NCBI GenBank assembly: GCA_963576785.1
Contig: OY756151.1
Span: forward strand, 682,001 to 746,000
Origin: Chlorophyllum brunneum
Taxonomy: Eukaryota > Basidiomycota > Agaricomycetes > Agaricales > Agaricaceae
DNA: 64,000 nucleotides
Direction: 5' to 3'
A program made the translations under genes and the position numbers. Positions 1 through 11,241 of the stretch are shown piece by piece. The first letter of the stretch is position 1. Each line of letters opens with the position of its first letter. The notes under the pieces were generated by a model that saw only the letters and a program-made list of their open reading frames with translations, was not told the DNA's origin and ran no database searches.

Positions 1-351
1 GCAGTGGGTCTTTTATTGCACTGGGTCCTGGATCTACCCAGTTCGGCGGCTGATTCCACAGACGCTCCAGCGGGACTGGGCTTGAGGAGGGCTTACTGGA
101 GCGCCAATACCTTGAACACTCGCAGCATCGCGCTTGCAGAGAGACTTGGGATGAAACTTGAAGGTATCTTGAGATGGGATCGCGTTTTACCTGCTGATAG
201 GGTGGCAGTCGCAAAGAAAGAACAGGTGAGAGAAGGAGATCCGAAGCGAGATAGTCCTGGGAGGGATACGGCACGATTGGCTATATGTTGGGATGAGTGG
301 GTCAATGGTGGGAGGGAAAGAGTTGATAGAGTGATCCAAAGAGCCAGCTGA
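1..351 (+). CDS. GNAT-family N-acetyltransferase, 3' end only
   Basis: The window opens inside this open frame, which runs to a TGA at 349-351; the 5' part lies outside. About 115 residues are visible. The segment YWSANTLNTRSIALAERLGM followed by a KLEGILR-like strand is the usual C-terminal signature of RimJ/RimL-type GNAT acetyltransferases, where N-x-x-S-x-x-x-A-x-x-x-G-M contacts acetyl-CoA. In that family the enzymes acetylate protein N-termini or small amines; the substrate here cannot be told. After the fold there is a charged stretch (about residues 65-85) and a final WDEW segment, as seen in fungal members. No intron is needed in the visible part. Family call is firm, specific function unknown. 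Confidence 0.75.
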   Translation, partial: AVGLLLHWVLDLPSSAADSTDAPAGLGLRRAYWSANTLNTRSIALAERLGMKLEGILRWDRVLPADRVAVAKKEQVREGDPKRDSPGRDTARLAICWDEWVNGGRERVDRVIQRAS

Positions 352-1031
352 GCCACATGGTTTCCAAGGTGAAATGACTGATTTACCGATCCATATGGTT
401 CTGGAGATTTTTATCTTTACGTATATGAGAATCATGATGTATGTACAAGCCGAGTGTCCACTGGGACTCCACATCAACAAGTACGGCCTCTTGATTGGAG
501 GCAGGAATCAGTTTGCATTGTTCCTGGCGCTTGGGATTGCGAAGACTGTTGGAAATCTGAACACTCGCAGTATGAGATAAAGATCTTCTGCCAAACGGAT
601 TTGGCGGGGTCTTATTTTACCCAGGAATTGTGTCGCACTCAAATGATACAGGTGGAGGGGACGACCTGAGGACGGAGCAACGGAGATGCAGTAATTTTCG
701 TATTCTACTAGAACAACTGGGCCAATGGTAAAACAAAACATCGGGTGGTGTAAGGGGAAAGTTGAAACATTGCTAATGATTGACTGTAAGGAAGGTGACA
801 CGGAGCATCCTTTAGTTGACACCCTCGCAAGTGATCATGGCGATGATCTGAAGATAGCCAGCCATCACGGTAATGCCGGCTTTACGCTCTGAATAAAAAT
901 AGGGGTGTACAGCCTTCCTTAGCCTTCTGCGGTAGGCTTCCTTTTGTTCGCCTGCGCCCAGGTTGCACGCTATATGAGGACTTGCTGTTTCAGTCTAGAG
1001 CACTTTCGCCCCAGATACGTTGGCAACCACC
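352..1031. other. intergenic stretch; no convincing gene
   Basis: Between the acetyltransferase stop and the first hydrolase start. Short open frames occur on both strands but none shows a family motif. The words NLNTRS (encoded around 560-577) echo the LNTRS of the upstream acetyltransferase, so a decayed acetyltransferase fragment is possible but unproven. A TATA-like CTATATGAG lies about 60 bases before the hydrolase ATG at 1032. Confidence 0.4.
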
Positions 1032-2025
1032 ATGACTACCAACTCGGAACATTTGACAAGATACAAGTCTCGTTTTGTGAAATCCGCCGACGGTACGGAG
1101 ATATACGGTGATGCAGTTGGATATCGATCTCCGGGTTTCCCAAGTATTGTCCTGATCCACGGCGCTTCCATGGTCAAAAACGCATTTGATCCTATCTTCG
1201 AGGACCCAAAGTGGACCTGTACTACATTCCTCGTAAGTATATTAATATAGTACATTGGCACAGCCGAAATTCATGGTGGTGACAGGTGCGCTACGATGGT
1301 CGCGGACATGGTAGAAGTGGCAAACCACTCTCGGAAGAAGCGTGGGAGTCAAAGCGGTTCGCAGAGGATTTTGAGGCCGTCTGTAACGAGTTTGAGGTCA
1401 AAGAAGCATATGTCTTAGGCTGGAGCGTTGGCTGTAAGTCATACCCGGGTCCCAAACACAAATGCCACGGTACCGAGCCCATTGCTTTCTAGCCGCACAG
1501 TTCGTCGACATCACGGCATACAACACATCTGTCAAGATATCCGGCTTCATCAACGTCGCGGGCGCAATATCTCTTGACCCTGTCATGTTCCAGCGCACCG
1601 CTAAACCAGAAGTATTCGAATGTCTAGGCGCACTCACGAACCCTCCTTCCGCTGAAGCATTTCAGGAGGCCATCCTGAACTTCATTCATCTGTGCTCTGA
1701 CGAACTCTCTCCAGACCTCTTCCGAGTCTTGTTTGAAGGAATGATTCTGCAGCCGCGTGAAGTGATATCAAAGATAAATGGACGGAAGCAAAACCCAGAG
1801 AGGATGTTGCAAGAGGCACGAGACGGAAGACTACCACTGTTAGCGATTGGTGGGGGAAAGGATAAGTTATTGAATACTGGGGGGTTCAAGGCAATTTTTG
1901 AGGAATTGGGCTGGAAGAGATGTACGTATAAGCACTTGGGGGAGGCGGACCATCTTCCATGGGTGTCGTGCCCACCAGAATTTAGAGAGACTGTGTTAGA
2001 GTGGGTCAAGGACCAGAGCCGGTAG
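1032..2025 (+). CDS. alpha/beta-hydrolase, paralogue 1 (3 exons)
   Basis: Exons 1032-1232, 1286-1433 and 1493-2025 join in phase to 293 residues, normal for a cytosolic alpha/beta-hydrolase. The oxyanion-loop motif VLIHG, the strand-turn VRYDGRGHGRSGKP, the nucleophile elbow G-W-S-V-G (Ser about 114, split by intron 2), a late Asp in GGGKDKL and the catalytic His in EADHLPW are all visible, so the triad is complete. No signal peptide. Substrate is unknown; such enzymes hydrolyse esters, lactones or epoxides. The longer open frame starts at a non-ATG codon, so ATG 1032 is taken as the start. The next gene (2663) and the gene at 41302 are paralogues with the same intron positions, so this is a local tandem duplicate. 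Confidence 0.85.
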
Positions 2026-2662
2026 TTGTGGGCCAGTCGCCCACAACTACTTTGATCTTGTTCCACGATTTCGCCGGCGTCATTCGCTACTGAGCCAACA
2101 TCGTTCTTAGCTAGCTGGGTATACATCTGCGGAGTAAGATCCATCGAGGACCAGAAACTGGGCTCCCTTATTTTGTGTTCCCCAATAAATCCGCCCTAGA
2201 GTTGGAATTCATGTGAAAGTTCGGGCTCATCCTCGCCTTGGTCCACCCAATCCCCAGACGGAAGTCAGATATCGTGAGCATGGTAGCCTTTACTCCGATA
2301 CCTATCACACACATCGTGTTGCAACACCGAAAGGAAGTCCTAAAAAGGGATGACAGCGATGTAATTTTGGCAGTTGACATGAGCGAGTGGTGCATTGATT
2401 TTTGTCGATTGTACCCCGAACCCGGTGGGTCAGCCTCCTAATCTTGCAGTGTTAAGTCCATTTATGTATTGTGAAACATCCCACTGGGTGACGGTTGCAC
2501 AGGTAGATAGATGCGTTGGAGTCGGATTATGGAACTATCCAAAGTGACTGTGCAAAAAAAGCACAGGAATTGTAGGTATAAAGCGACGTAGGTTTTCAGC
2601 AGTGAGGTATTTTCACCTATCCCACATCTCTTAGCAGCTCCCACTAAAACAACTCAAGGACT
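2026..2662. other. intergenic stretch with TATA box of the next hydrolase
   Basis: No gene recognised. TATAAAG at about 2577-2583 lies roughly 80 bases before the ATG of the second hydrolase and is a plausible core promoter. Confidence 0.4.
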
Positions 2663-3640
2663 ATGAACTCTGACACTTACACTCGTTATGAAGACCGACT
2701 GGTCAAATCTGCGGATGGAACAGAAATCTGTGCAGATGCAATTGGAAATCGATCCCCGGAATGTCCTGTTATCGTGTTGATACATGGCTTTGCTGTGGTC
2801 AAAGAGGCATTTGACCCATTATTTGAGGACCCCAAGTGGGTTCAGAACACTTTTCTCGTGAGTGGCAAAACATCATCCTTTATTCAAATTAACTCAAGGT
2901 CAATCTCCAGGTCCGTTATGACGCTCGTGGCTTTGGTCGAAGTGGGAAACCACTAAACGACGAGGCATGGGACTACCGTCGCAATTGTGAAGATTTTGAA
3001 GCCGTTTGCAAGGAGTTCGGCGTTCAAAAGGCCATCGTATTAGGCTGGAGCCTTGGCGGTACGAGTGATATGTAACTACGGTGGCGTGTAACAAACTGAT
3101 GGTTTACTAGCTACGTATTTCCCGGATATCGTCAACTACGTCTCATCCGTGGAAATTACTGGCCTAATCGCTGTCGAGGGTCCTCCATCCATGGAAGAGA
3201 ACGTGATTGCACGCGTGGCTACTGCCGAAGCCATTAAAACACTCGGAAATTTTATCCGCCCAGCTACCGTCGATATCTTCCAAGAAACTGCCTTGCACTT
3301 CGTTCGTTTATGCTCCGATGCAATTTCAACCGATCTTTGCAGAATATTGCTAGAAGGGATTTTCCTCCAACCACGATCTATCGCAGCCAGAGTGGTCGAG
3401 AGGAAGCAGGAGACGGAGGGATTTTGGCAGGATGCGAGAGAAGGGAAACTAGACATCTTGGTGCTGACCGGGGGAAAGGATAAACTAATCGACCCGGAGG
3501 GACTCGGTGCGATGTATGGAGAATTGGGCTGGAAGAACTACACTTTGGCACACGTGGAGGAGGCAGATCATGTGCCCTGGCTTTCGGGCGCTGAGAAATT
3601 CAGAGACGCGGTGTTGGGATGGGCCAAAACACGTGTATAA
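2663..3640 (+). CDS. alpha/beta-hydrolase, paralogue 2 (3 exons)
   Basis: Exons 2663-2857, 2911-3058 and 3111-3640 give 290 residues. The exon lengths and phases mirror the upstream paralogue: the middle exon is 148 nt in both, and intron 2 splits the codon after the nucleophile elbow. Motifs: VLIHGF, VRYDARGFGRSGKP, G-W-S-L-G (Ser about 112), Asp in TGGKDKL, His in EADHVPW. The N-terminal RYEDRLVKSADGTEI block closely matches RYKSRFVKSADGTEI of the neighbour. The two lie head to tail about 640 bases apart, so unequal-crossover duplication is the simplest origin. Both look intact. Function beyond hydrolase cannot be assigned. Confidence 0.85.
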
Positions 3641-4954
3641 AATTTCTTTGGTAGTTGTTCAAGTTGGGAGTCGTGTGGGGCCTGCGGAGTTGTGATATGA
3701 TAGGTTTTATTATTGTCGACCTCCTATAATTACCATAGAGCTTTGGCACCCGGGTGTGCTGTATTATGATACACACGCAGTGCGTTCTTAACTTCTTGGG
3801 CGTTAGCGGCTGCTGCATAAACTCGCCAGTCACAACTGCGTAAGTTAATGGTTGAACGCACTGTGACACAAAGAATCGAAATTTACAGCAGGCCGCTGCA
3901 CACCAAGGGAAAAGGTCCTTCGTAAGGCTTTGACTTTTCTGAGGGTTTATTCTTCGGGACAACGTCATGGCGAGAGGGCATGTCCTGATCGTATGTTGTT
4001 TGGCAAGGGCTTTTGTGCGCTCAATGCCGATACCTGTGCAACCGAGCATTCTCCGTTACATTTAAAGACAACCCTTGCTAAGCCAGAGAGCCATAGCTTG
4101 TGTGGAATCGTTCCTCTCAATTCACTCGGGAAAAGGTCTGATTCTGTTGTACCTGTGACTAGCTGTGTTCCAGTGCGTTGCCATGTGCACCTCTATTGAC
4201 TTGGTTGCTGATATGGCAGTGCGCTTTTGCAGAATATTCTATGGACTAAGACGCTGCGATCTCTGAACATTCAAGCCTACACGTTGTTTCAGCATGTTGT
4301 CCTACCTCTTCTAACGAGGAAAACACCAAATCGGACACTGTTCAGCTAAAATTATATCCCGGCTAGGGCGAATTTAATTGACTTTCTGTTCCGCTGTACT
4401 GCCTCGCGGAATGTTATTTGCAGCGGCAAACTACGGCACTTCTTTTTGGGATAGGTAGATATATGAGTCTGTCTCTCTACAATGCATCAATCATATTTGA
4501 ACTGCCAGGGAATCTAACACTAGGAATGGAAATGTTGCAATGCCCAGCAGTAGTCCCGAACGAAGCACTGTTTGCACTCCGATCCAGGTGCATGTAACAC
4601 TATCGATTCATACTCATCATCATGAGGATGAGTCGCATGCCGCTGGTGGCAACCAATGCCCAGTCAAGGTTGTCAAATTAGAAAGTCCGACAAGGTCCTG
4701 TAGGGATCCACGAATCTGGCTATACAGTCACCCTCCAGCTTGTCAGTCTCGCTCTTTCTCGCTGCCTGTCCTTCCGGGCTTCTAAACTTCTCCGACATCG
4801 CCTACAATTGAGTTTCTTTGACTAACATCCTTGCTTCCCACAAGTCCAGGTCCGGTCTACGTCTTCTGAGGTAAGCTTGGTCCTCGGAGTAGAACCTGTT
4901 CACGGCACACTCAGTGGGGTTTCTACAACGGCCCATACAGATTCATCAAGGCCA
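3641..4954. other. 1.3-kb stretch without a recognisable gene
   Basis: Several open frames of 60-90 codons occur on both strands, but none shows a family motif, a signal peptide or a consistent exon chain. The 5' end of the VWA-type gene that follows could extend into the last 100 bases, because its frame stays open back to about 4877. Confidence 0.4.
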
Positions 4955-7441
4955 ATGCCAGTGTCGACGAAGTCGCCGCTGAAAGCTTTGATGCCCCACG
5001 AAAGTGTGGTAATCTTGCTCCTGGTTGAAAATTCGTCGATTATGACAAACATATGGAATGAGGTTCGGCACCGCTACCTTTCACCCTTGGCTGAAATGCT
5101 GCAGTTCTCGAATGAGGGCTCCGCGATTTCGGTATGTTGATATCTACACGAAAACTCACGTCCGATTCATCCGTATAACCTTATTGCCGAAGATGACCAC
5201 CATTTTACTGGAAAGCATGTCAGCTGAGTATGGGGGTCGTTCTGGGGCCCTCCCGCGACGGTGTAGCAGTTTCAACAATGCCCTGGGAAGCATAAAGTTC
5301 TGTCCCCACCCTAGCAATATAATCACAAGCAGGTTGATCAGCCAGAGCATAGACGTAGGTAATGACTTACAAGCGCATCGACACCGCTAAAAGCCCCGCT
5401 CAATAGATATTATCCTCGGCTCGGATGCCAGGACATCCATCAACGCTCCATCTTGTTATTGTGTCCGCGAGCCCCATCCATAGCACATGTTCCCAACAAG
5501 GTGTCCGCAGTCCTGAGCGGGCTTGGGACAAGCAGGCACTCCGACTGAAGGAGGTAATACACGCGTTGAGCCCATTACATTCGCCGCTGTCACAAATCTT
5601 GACGCAACCGCTGTTTGGCAGGCCGGTATTCGATGTCATCTGGTCTATCGACCAAATCAAGACATGACTGGACTCACATCGCTTTTTAACACTGCGGTAA
5701 GGGTTGTTGGTTAGCCTTCCCCATCTGGAACACTATGCCCCTGCGTGGGCAGCACTCACCCGGGTTTCTGTGGCTCCGTAGATGAAAATGCAGAATTTTG
5801 TAGAGAGAACGTTGCCGCCGTCGCTTGCATGGGTGCCCGTGGAGCCATCGAAGGACACGATGATGGTTCGTCTAGCAGTGGCAAATTCGGGAGGCGCCAG
5901 TAGTGGCGTGTGTTTGCCAGTGGGAAAGGGTAAGTAAGCCATCCGTGGCTGGATCCCGCTTTTGCATACCTAACTAATCGCCATGACGATCAATGCTTGC
6001 GTATTGAATTCTTCTGGTCGAGTAGAATGTCCGTCGTCGAACAATGTACGTAAAAACGGCAGAAAGTCCGCTTGCCAGTAAATTCCTGTGTTAATTTTGT
6101 GCCTTTTAACGCGATTCACAGGGTGGTCGAATTGACTCTCCGAATTCAAGTTTGATTCGGCGTGGCACTGGCAGCGGAGTTCCTGGCGACCCTTCCAGAC
6201 GGGCTCCCCACTTCCAACGTGCCAACCGCGAACCTATCCCTTCAACTGAATTACCAGCCAGGTCCCCTCCCGTACCAAGCATCGTCGCTCGGCTCCAACA
6301 GGTTCATGGACTAACAAAGAAGAAGCTCTACGGGACAGTTAACCATCCCCCGCCCCCCACCCCGTTTTTCAAAGATGAGTGCGCCAGTGTCCTCCCCCAG
6401 CGTGGGCCCGCCCAGCCCCCCATACCACCCGAAATCCAGGAATATATCAGCCACAATTATCCCTGCTCAAACCCGGGTGGGAGAGCTCAAACAAGGTCCA
6501 GAGAGGGAAGGAAGAATCGTTTAGTGCAGCGCAATGCAACTAGTCCACCACGCGCCCCCAACAAGAGGAAGAAATCACACAGCTCCCCGCTGCCCGGCAA
6601 TAGCATCACGCCTACCGTACCGGCTTCACCTAATCGATATTCCTTACACTCTACCTATGACCATACTAACACTACACTGGCATCGTCAACAGGCCCATGC
6701 GATAGTACCCAAGGGTGCGATGGATATCGAGCGCCTGATCCCATTCCCACTTCCATTGATCCACCCCAAGGAACCCAATCCATATCCAGCAACACCCCAC
6801 ATCCGAGCGCCGGTAACCTCCCTTGCACCATCCAAAGCCATACGCCCGATTTTTCGGGTACTTATGTCCCATTCAATACCTCGACCTTCGGCATGACTTC
6901 GCCCAGCCCGCGCCTCAGAGACCAAGACGTCCCCCAATTTTCTGAGATACAGGCTGCTCGGTCCAGTGCTGATTACTCTTGGATCCAGCCTCACCGAAGC
7001 CTTGCCCAAGGCAATTCATCTCCTTGGGGCCACCAACGGGAGATGATTGTCTCATCTCACGTTCTCGGCGCCTACGGTGAAGGTAACGGTCCGAGTCCAG
7101 CTGTATCTATCTCACCAGAAATGGTGCCTTACATGATATCGGACCATTTCTTTTCTAACCACGAAGGAGCTGACACGGAGTATGGGTCGTATGGCTCAGT
7201 AGCAGGGCCGGATCCCTGGAGTCCTGCGACAACTACTCTATCCACCTGTGGGAGTGATCTCAGCGTTAATGCTGTAGGCGAAACGCCTCAGCCCTTCGGC
7301 CTCACCGGCCTCACCGCTCTCACCCATCACCCAACTGCGGATCCGCTGCCCCAGTTTCATCACTCCTCGTCCAGCAGTCTTTCAGCCATGATTAATCCAA
7401 GATTAGATACAGACTCGCCCAATGTCAGTTACAGACGGTGA
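4955..7441 (+). CDS. VWA-domain protein, Mediator subunit 25-like, with long Pro/Ser-rich tail (7 exons)
   Basis: Exons 4955-5131, 5193-5354, 5407-5553, 5622-5696, 5782-5929, 6026-6045 and 6122-7441 are all in phase (682 residues). Residues 1-60 contain SVVILLLVENSS followed by W-N-E-V-R-H-R-Y-L-S-P-L, like the first VWA strand and helix of MED25. Exon 3 has HLVIVSASP, and exon 4 has AGIRCHLVYRPNQDM then LFNTA, both as I remember them in basidiomycete MED25-like proteins. The last 440 residues are Pro/Ser/Thr-rich with a basic patch (NKRKKSH) that could be a nuclear signal. MED25 links activators to the Mediator complex, so a nuclear role is likely. A CTAAC branch site at 5970 supports intron 5. 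The Gly-rich loop expected mid-domain is not obvious, so the domain is divergent. ATG 5983 alone would give a shorter alternative gene. Start uncertain. Confidence 0.55.
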
Positions 7442-8000
7442 CTACCAGGATGTTCCCAACTTCTAAGTTCTGAGTAATCATACAATTCAGTAGGATTGTG
7501 TCCGGGGCTCTTTTTCTGATGTGGAATAGGTACTATTTATTTACATCAAGGACGGGATGCCGGCTTACCACCCGTCATCAGTGGAAGCGAGTAAATATAT
7601 TGAATTCCTGCCCTCAAACATTCTCAATTACTTACACCAACTCCGCATGTCGTGGAGATATAGCTAGCTCATATCACAAAATAACAACCCCACCATCGGA
7701 TGATGCCATTGCTCAAGCGCATGGCAAAATGGTATCGCACAATCCCGAAGCATTCCCACTAATCAATGACTTACCATATCTCGTCTGGTCTATAAACCGC
7801 TAAATCCGCAATAGTCGAACTGGAGCCACGCTGCCTACGCAAGAGCCACGTTCCAGGTGTCAAACATTCAGGCTTTCAGGGCTAATCCCGAGTCTCGTAA
7901 CGTGCCCCATAATATAAGATATTACCACCGCGTATGTGACGTAAAGTACAGCAGACGCCGCTGGGGCTACCGCGAATATCCTTATCTCCTCCACTTGCAC
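7442..8000. other. convergent 3' intergenic region
   Basis: Lies between the ends of the VWA-type gene (+) and Prp46 (-). No coding signal beyond chance frames (for example 7498-7803). It presumably holds both 3' untranslated regions. Confidence 0.4.
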
Positions 8001-9809
8001 TCAAGTAGATTGCTCAGCATAGACCTATTGCGATCAATCAGTATCGTGAGAAGAACACAGAAATGGTATCAACAATACCTTAATAGTCTTATCGGCACAT
8101 CCAGTGATCAGCCTCGTTCCCGTCTGGTCAAAGGTTGAGCAGAAAAGACCTGCTTCGGCTTCGAGCGAGCCAGGTTGGGGTATGTCGTCTAGGGTCTGGA
8201 ATGGAGTGCCAGAGTTCCAGTCCCAGAATGTTAATGTACCGTTGTCACCTGTCACGAGTTATATTGAAAAAGGGTGGACGGCGAAGTTAGATAGGTGTCG
8301 AGGTCAAGGGTTTTTAGAAAAGGAGGAAATGAATGAATTGAAAGAGTCAAGTGCCAATGAATGGGTCAGAAGGGGGAAGTGATAAGAGGAGAAAGATGAC
8401 GCGGGGGTAATAATGTGGTTGAGCAATACCAAAGATATTCAACCTCGAAGGCGAGCAGCGAGGAACAAGGAACACGTACCTCCAGAGACAAATACTCCCT
8501 CGGAGTTAACGGATAGCGTGTTGATAATGGCGTTGTGCCCGCTGAAATTGAATACAAATTCGCCCGCAGGGCACTTCCACTTTTTGACATTGTTGCCTCC
8601 TGCAGAACCTGAAGCGAAAGAGTATTCGGTTGGGTGGATTGCGAGGGCTCGCACAGACTTTTTGTGGTGAGTTAATGTTACCATCGTTTTGCCGGCTGCA
8701 AGGTCCCATAGTCTGGAAATGACGCATTTAGCTGAAAGAAGCCGTGGACAAGAAGAACGCTAACCTGATGGTAGAATCCATACTGCCCGTGATGACTTGC
8801 GGATCAGAGTCCTGGCATTTGACGTCCGCGACAGTCGCGGTATGACCAGCGAGGACGTGGATTTGAGCCTTCGTACGCATGTCCCAGACTCGAGCGGATG
8901 CATCACGGCCAGAAGTCACAAGGACATCCAGGGTCGGGTGCAAGGACAACGCATACACACCGGAAAGATGGCCGTGGTAGTGGCGAATGACTTTGTTGGC
9001 TTCCAAATCCCAACATTTCACCATCTAGGATCATGTTTCCCGTCAGGGTCAGTTTATACCCCGTTTTGAGGAATGGAAGTACATACCTTATCCTCTCCAC
9101 ATGAAAAAAGATAGGGATGTCGAGGGGACACCGCCAATCCACGCACAGTCGAAATATGGCCAGTCAGTGATAGTTTTAGTTCACCGGACGCTAAATCCCA
9201 GATTTTGATTACACGGTCACCGGCACCCGTCGCGAACCACTTGTTGCCCGGTTCGACCGCAACACTGCGCACCCAGCCCAGATGACCCGAAATGACGCGC
9301 ATAAGCTTCCATGGAGGGTGGTAGGTTGGTTTGATTGTTCGGGTAGTTTTATGGAGGGTGAGGGCTTGCGAGAGTTTAGACTGTGAAGCAAAGGTAGAGG
9401 CTTTTTGCTGGGGTGTCCTGTCAATGAGTGCGATAGCTTGTGAGGTTGTTGTGTCGACAGCTGGGCACCTGTAAGTGTTTGAAGCTAGCGAGAATGGTGT
9501 TTGGAGACTCACATCCTGCAGTTATCATCTTTCTGGACTCCTTGGGACGTGATGGACCTACAGCGCCCTGTTGGGACAGCAAAGCACCTGGAAGCTCCCG
9601 GTAATGCTGGTATTCATCCCTTATCTTGACTGCTACCCGCAGCCGAGCACTAGGGAGTATGTGAACTAGGCGCTGGGGAAGGCACACCACTGCACTCACC
9701 TCTCTTCCTCGTCCTTCAGCCCAGCGTCTACATCTGACGCGAATACGTCCCAAGTACGCTTCGCACTACGGTTGAAAAGAGGCTCCAGCGGGGGCAGCGT
9801 CGCGGCCAT
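8001..9809 (-). CDS. PRP46: pre-mRNA-splicing WD40 protein Prp46/PLRG1 (7 exons)
   Basis: Exons in transcript order: 9809-9700, 9649-9513, 9460-9087, 9024-8765, 8712-8480, 8248-8079 and 8024-8001, all in phase, 435 residues. After a roughly 130-residue N-terminal region there are seven WD repeats from about residue 135 to 430, with repeat ends such as [29 protein letters not shown] and LTFWDW. The block [20 protein letters not shown] is characteristic of PLRG1/Prp46, a core NineTeen-complex protein that helps activate the spliceosome. The final exon encodes only V-Y-A-E-Q-S-T before TGA; I recall most family members carrying about 20 more residues here, so the C-terminus is short or a last intron was missed. 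Divergently transcribed from TFIIS. Confidence 0.9.
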
Positions 9810-9940
9810 CGTTGTCGATGTTGGGGTGCTGTGAGTAATGAAAGGTTGTTTGTGGCTGTTGACGTGTCCACTGGTTATCCATTGACTACGACATACGTGC
9901 TTGGGATTGAGAGCTGTACGGCGTATATAGTGAGGTAGCG
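9810..9940. promoter_or_regulatory. bidirectional promoter of PRP46 and TFIIS genes
   Basis: Only 131 bases separate the two start codons, so both core promoters and both 5' leaders must lie here or overlap the genes. A TATATA at about 9924-9929 sits too close to the TFIIS ATG (9941) to act as its ordinary TATA box. No motif was identified with confidence. Confidence 0.6.
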
Positions 9941-11241
9941 ATGACAGACCCAATAGAGCTCAGAAAGCTTGTAAAACAGCTCCAGAATGCATCAACACCG
10001 ACGGTGAGACCAATTTTCCGATGTCAAACCCGTCAAGTTCGTTTTTTTGCTTACTCCTTTGCGTCTAGGACATCATTGGCGTGCTCAGCATCCTCAAGAC
10101 CCAGCAGAATGTCACAGAGCCTATCCTACGAGTGCGTGGCTATGTGCTACACTGCTTACTCTCAGCTCAGGGGCTCACGTCGAGCAGGAAACCAAGGCTG
10201 GCCTTGCCGTCGGAAAACTGCGTTCCCATGCTTCAAAAGAGGTTGCAGACTTTGCAAAAGAAATCGTGAAGAAGTGGAAATCTGCCGTCGAAAAGGCGAA
10301 GCAGGCCAGCAGTGGCGGTGGCAGCACACCCAAACTGCAGAACGGCAAACTAGTCGGTGCGTGGCGTCCGCTATCCCGCCCTACAGCCAGATACCCTTAT
10401 CTTGGCGCCCGTAGATCGCAAGATGTCTACGAGTAATGCCAGCACGCCAGCAACACCAACCGCGGGTACAGGAAACCGCTCAGCCAAAGCAGACGGCATA
10501 AAGGGAGGAACCGCTGATGCGACACGCGACAAATGCATTGAGCTAATTTATGATGCCCTAGCGAGTGATTCCTCTGCCCGTGAGTTCGTTTCCATGATTA
10601 CCGACATATCATCACGTCAATTTACTTGCGCCAGCTGTCGAACTTGTCCTATCACGGGCGCGCGGTGTTGAAAAATGTGTTCACAACGACAATGGCGGAA
10701 CCACGACCGCATATAAACAGAAAATTCGTACATTATTCGTCAACTTGAAAGACAAGAACAACCCAGGTCTACGGGAGACTGTTGTCAGCGGGGATTTACC
10801 GGTGGAAAAGTTAACCAAGATGAGCAGTCAGGTGCGCGGCAAAACATATGCCATGTGCACATAACCGAAGATGTCCTGTAGGAAATGGCCTCAGAAGAAC
10901 GGAAGGCTGCTGATAACAAAATCAAGGAGGAGAACCTTTTCAAGTCGCTATCTGCCGCGGAACAGCAGGCAGAGACGGACGCATTCCAATGCTCACGATG
11001 CAAGCAGCGAAAATGCCGCTATCGCCAAGCACAAACACGCAGCGCTGATGAACCCATGACGGTGCGTACAATCGCCGCTACCCGTACTGCAATACAATCT
11101 CATTAAATTTGCCACCAATCTTATTCAACTCTTAATAGACATTCGTGACGTACGCTTTTTTCCAAGTCTCAGTCTTTTCTCTGAACTAATCACTCCCTCC
11201 GTAGATGCACAAACTGTGGAAACAGATGGAAGTTCTCGTAG
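9941..11241 (+). CDS. DST1: transcription elongation factor S-II (TFIIS) (8 exons)
   Basis: Exons 9941-10003, 10069-10131, 10188-10356, 10415-10579, 10635-10831, 10882-11061, 11139-11149 and 11205-11241 join to 294 residues, the usual size for TFIIS. Residues 1-80 form the LW/TFIIS-N domain (VLSILKTQQN, then VGKLRSHASKEVADFAKEIV). The central Pol II-binding domain spans about 110-240 (KQKIRTLFVNLKDKNNPGLR). The C-terminal zinc ribbon has C256-x2-C259 and C284-x2-C287, and the catalytic acidic loop RSADEP lies at about 272-277. TFIIS rescues arrested RNA polymerase II by stimulating transcript cleavage. The zinc ribbon is spread over three exons, one of them only 11 nt (11139-11149). The protein ends C-G-N-R-W-K-F-S, as expected. 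Confidence 0.93.

Noticed and set aside
374..590. Possible second acetyltransferase fragment (LGIAKTVGNLNTRSMR)
   Set aside because: Only the five-residue LNTRS word matches; no surrounding fold and no splice sites that would attach it to the gene upstream.
5983..6045. ATG at 5983 as the start of an independent two-exon gene with 6122-7441
   Set aside because: It is in phase and possible. However, a CTAAC branch site and GTAAGT donor at 5930 place this ATG inside an intron of the longer model, whose exons all join in frame. Kept as the alternative.
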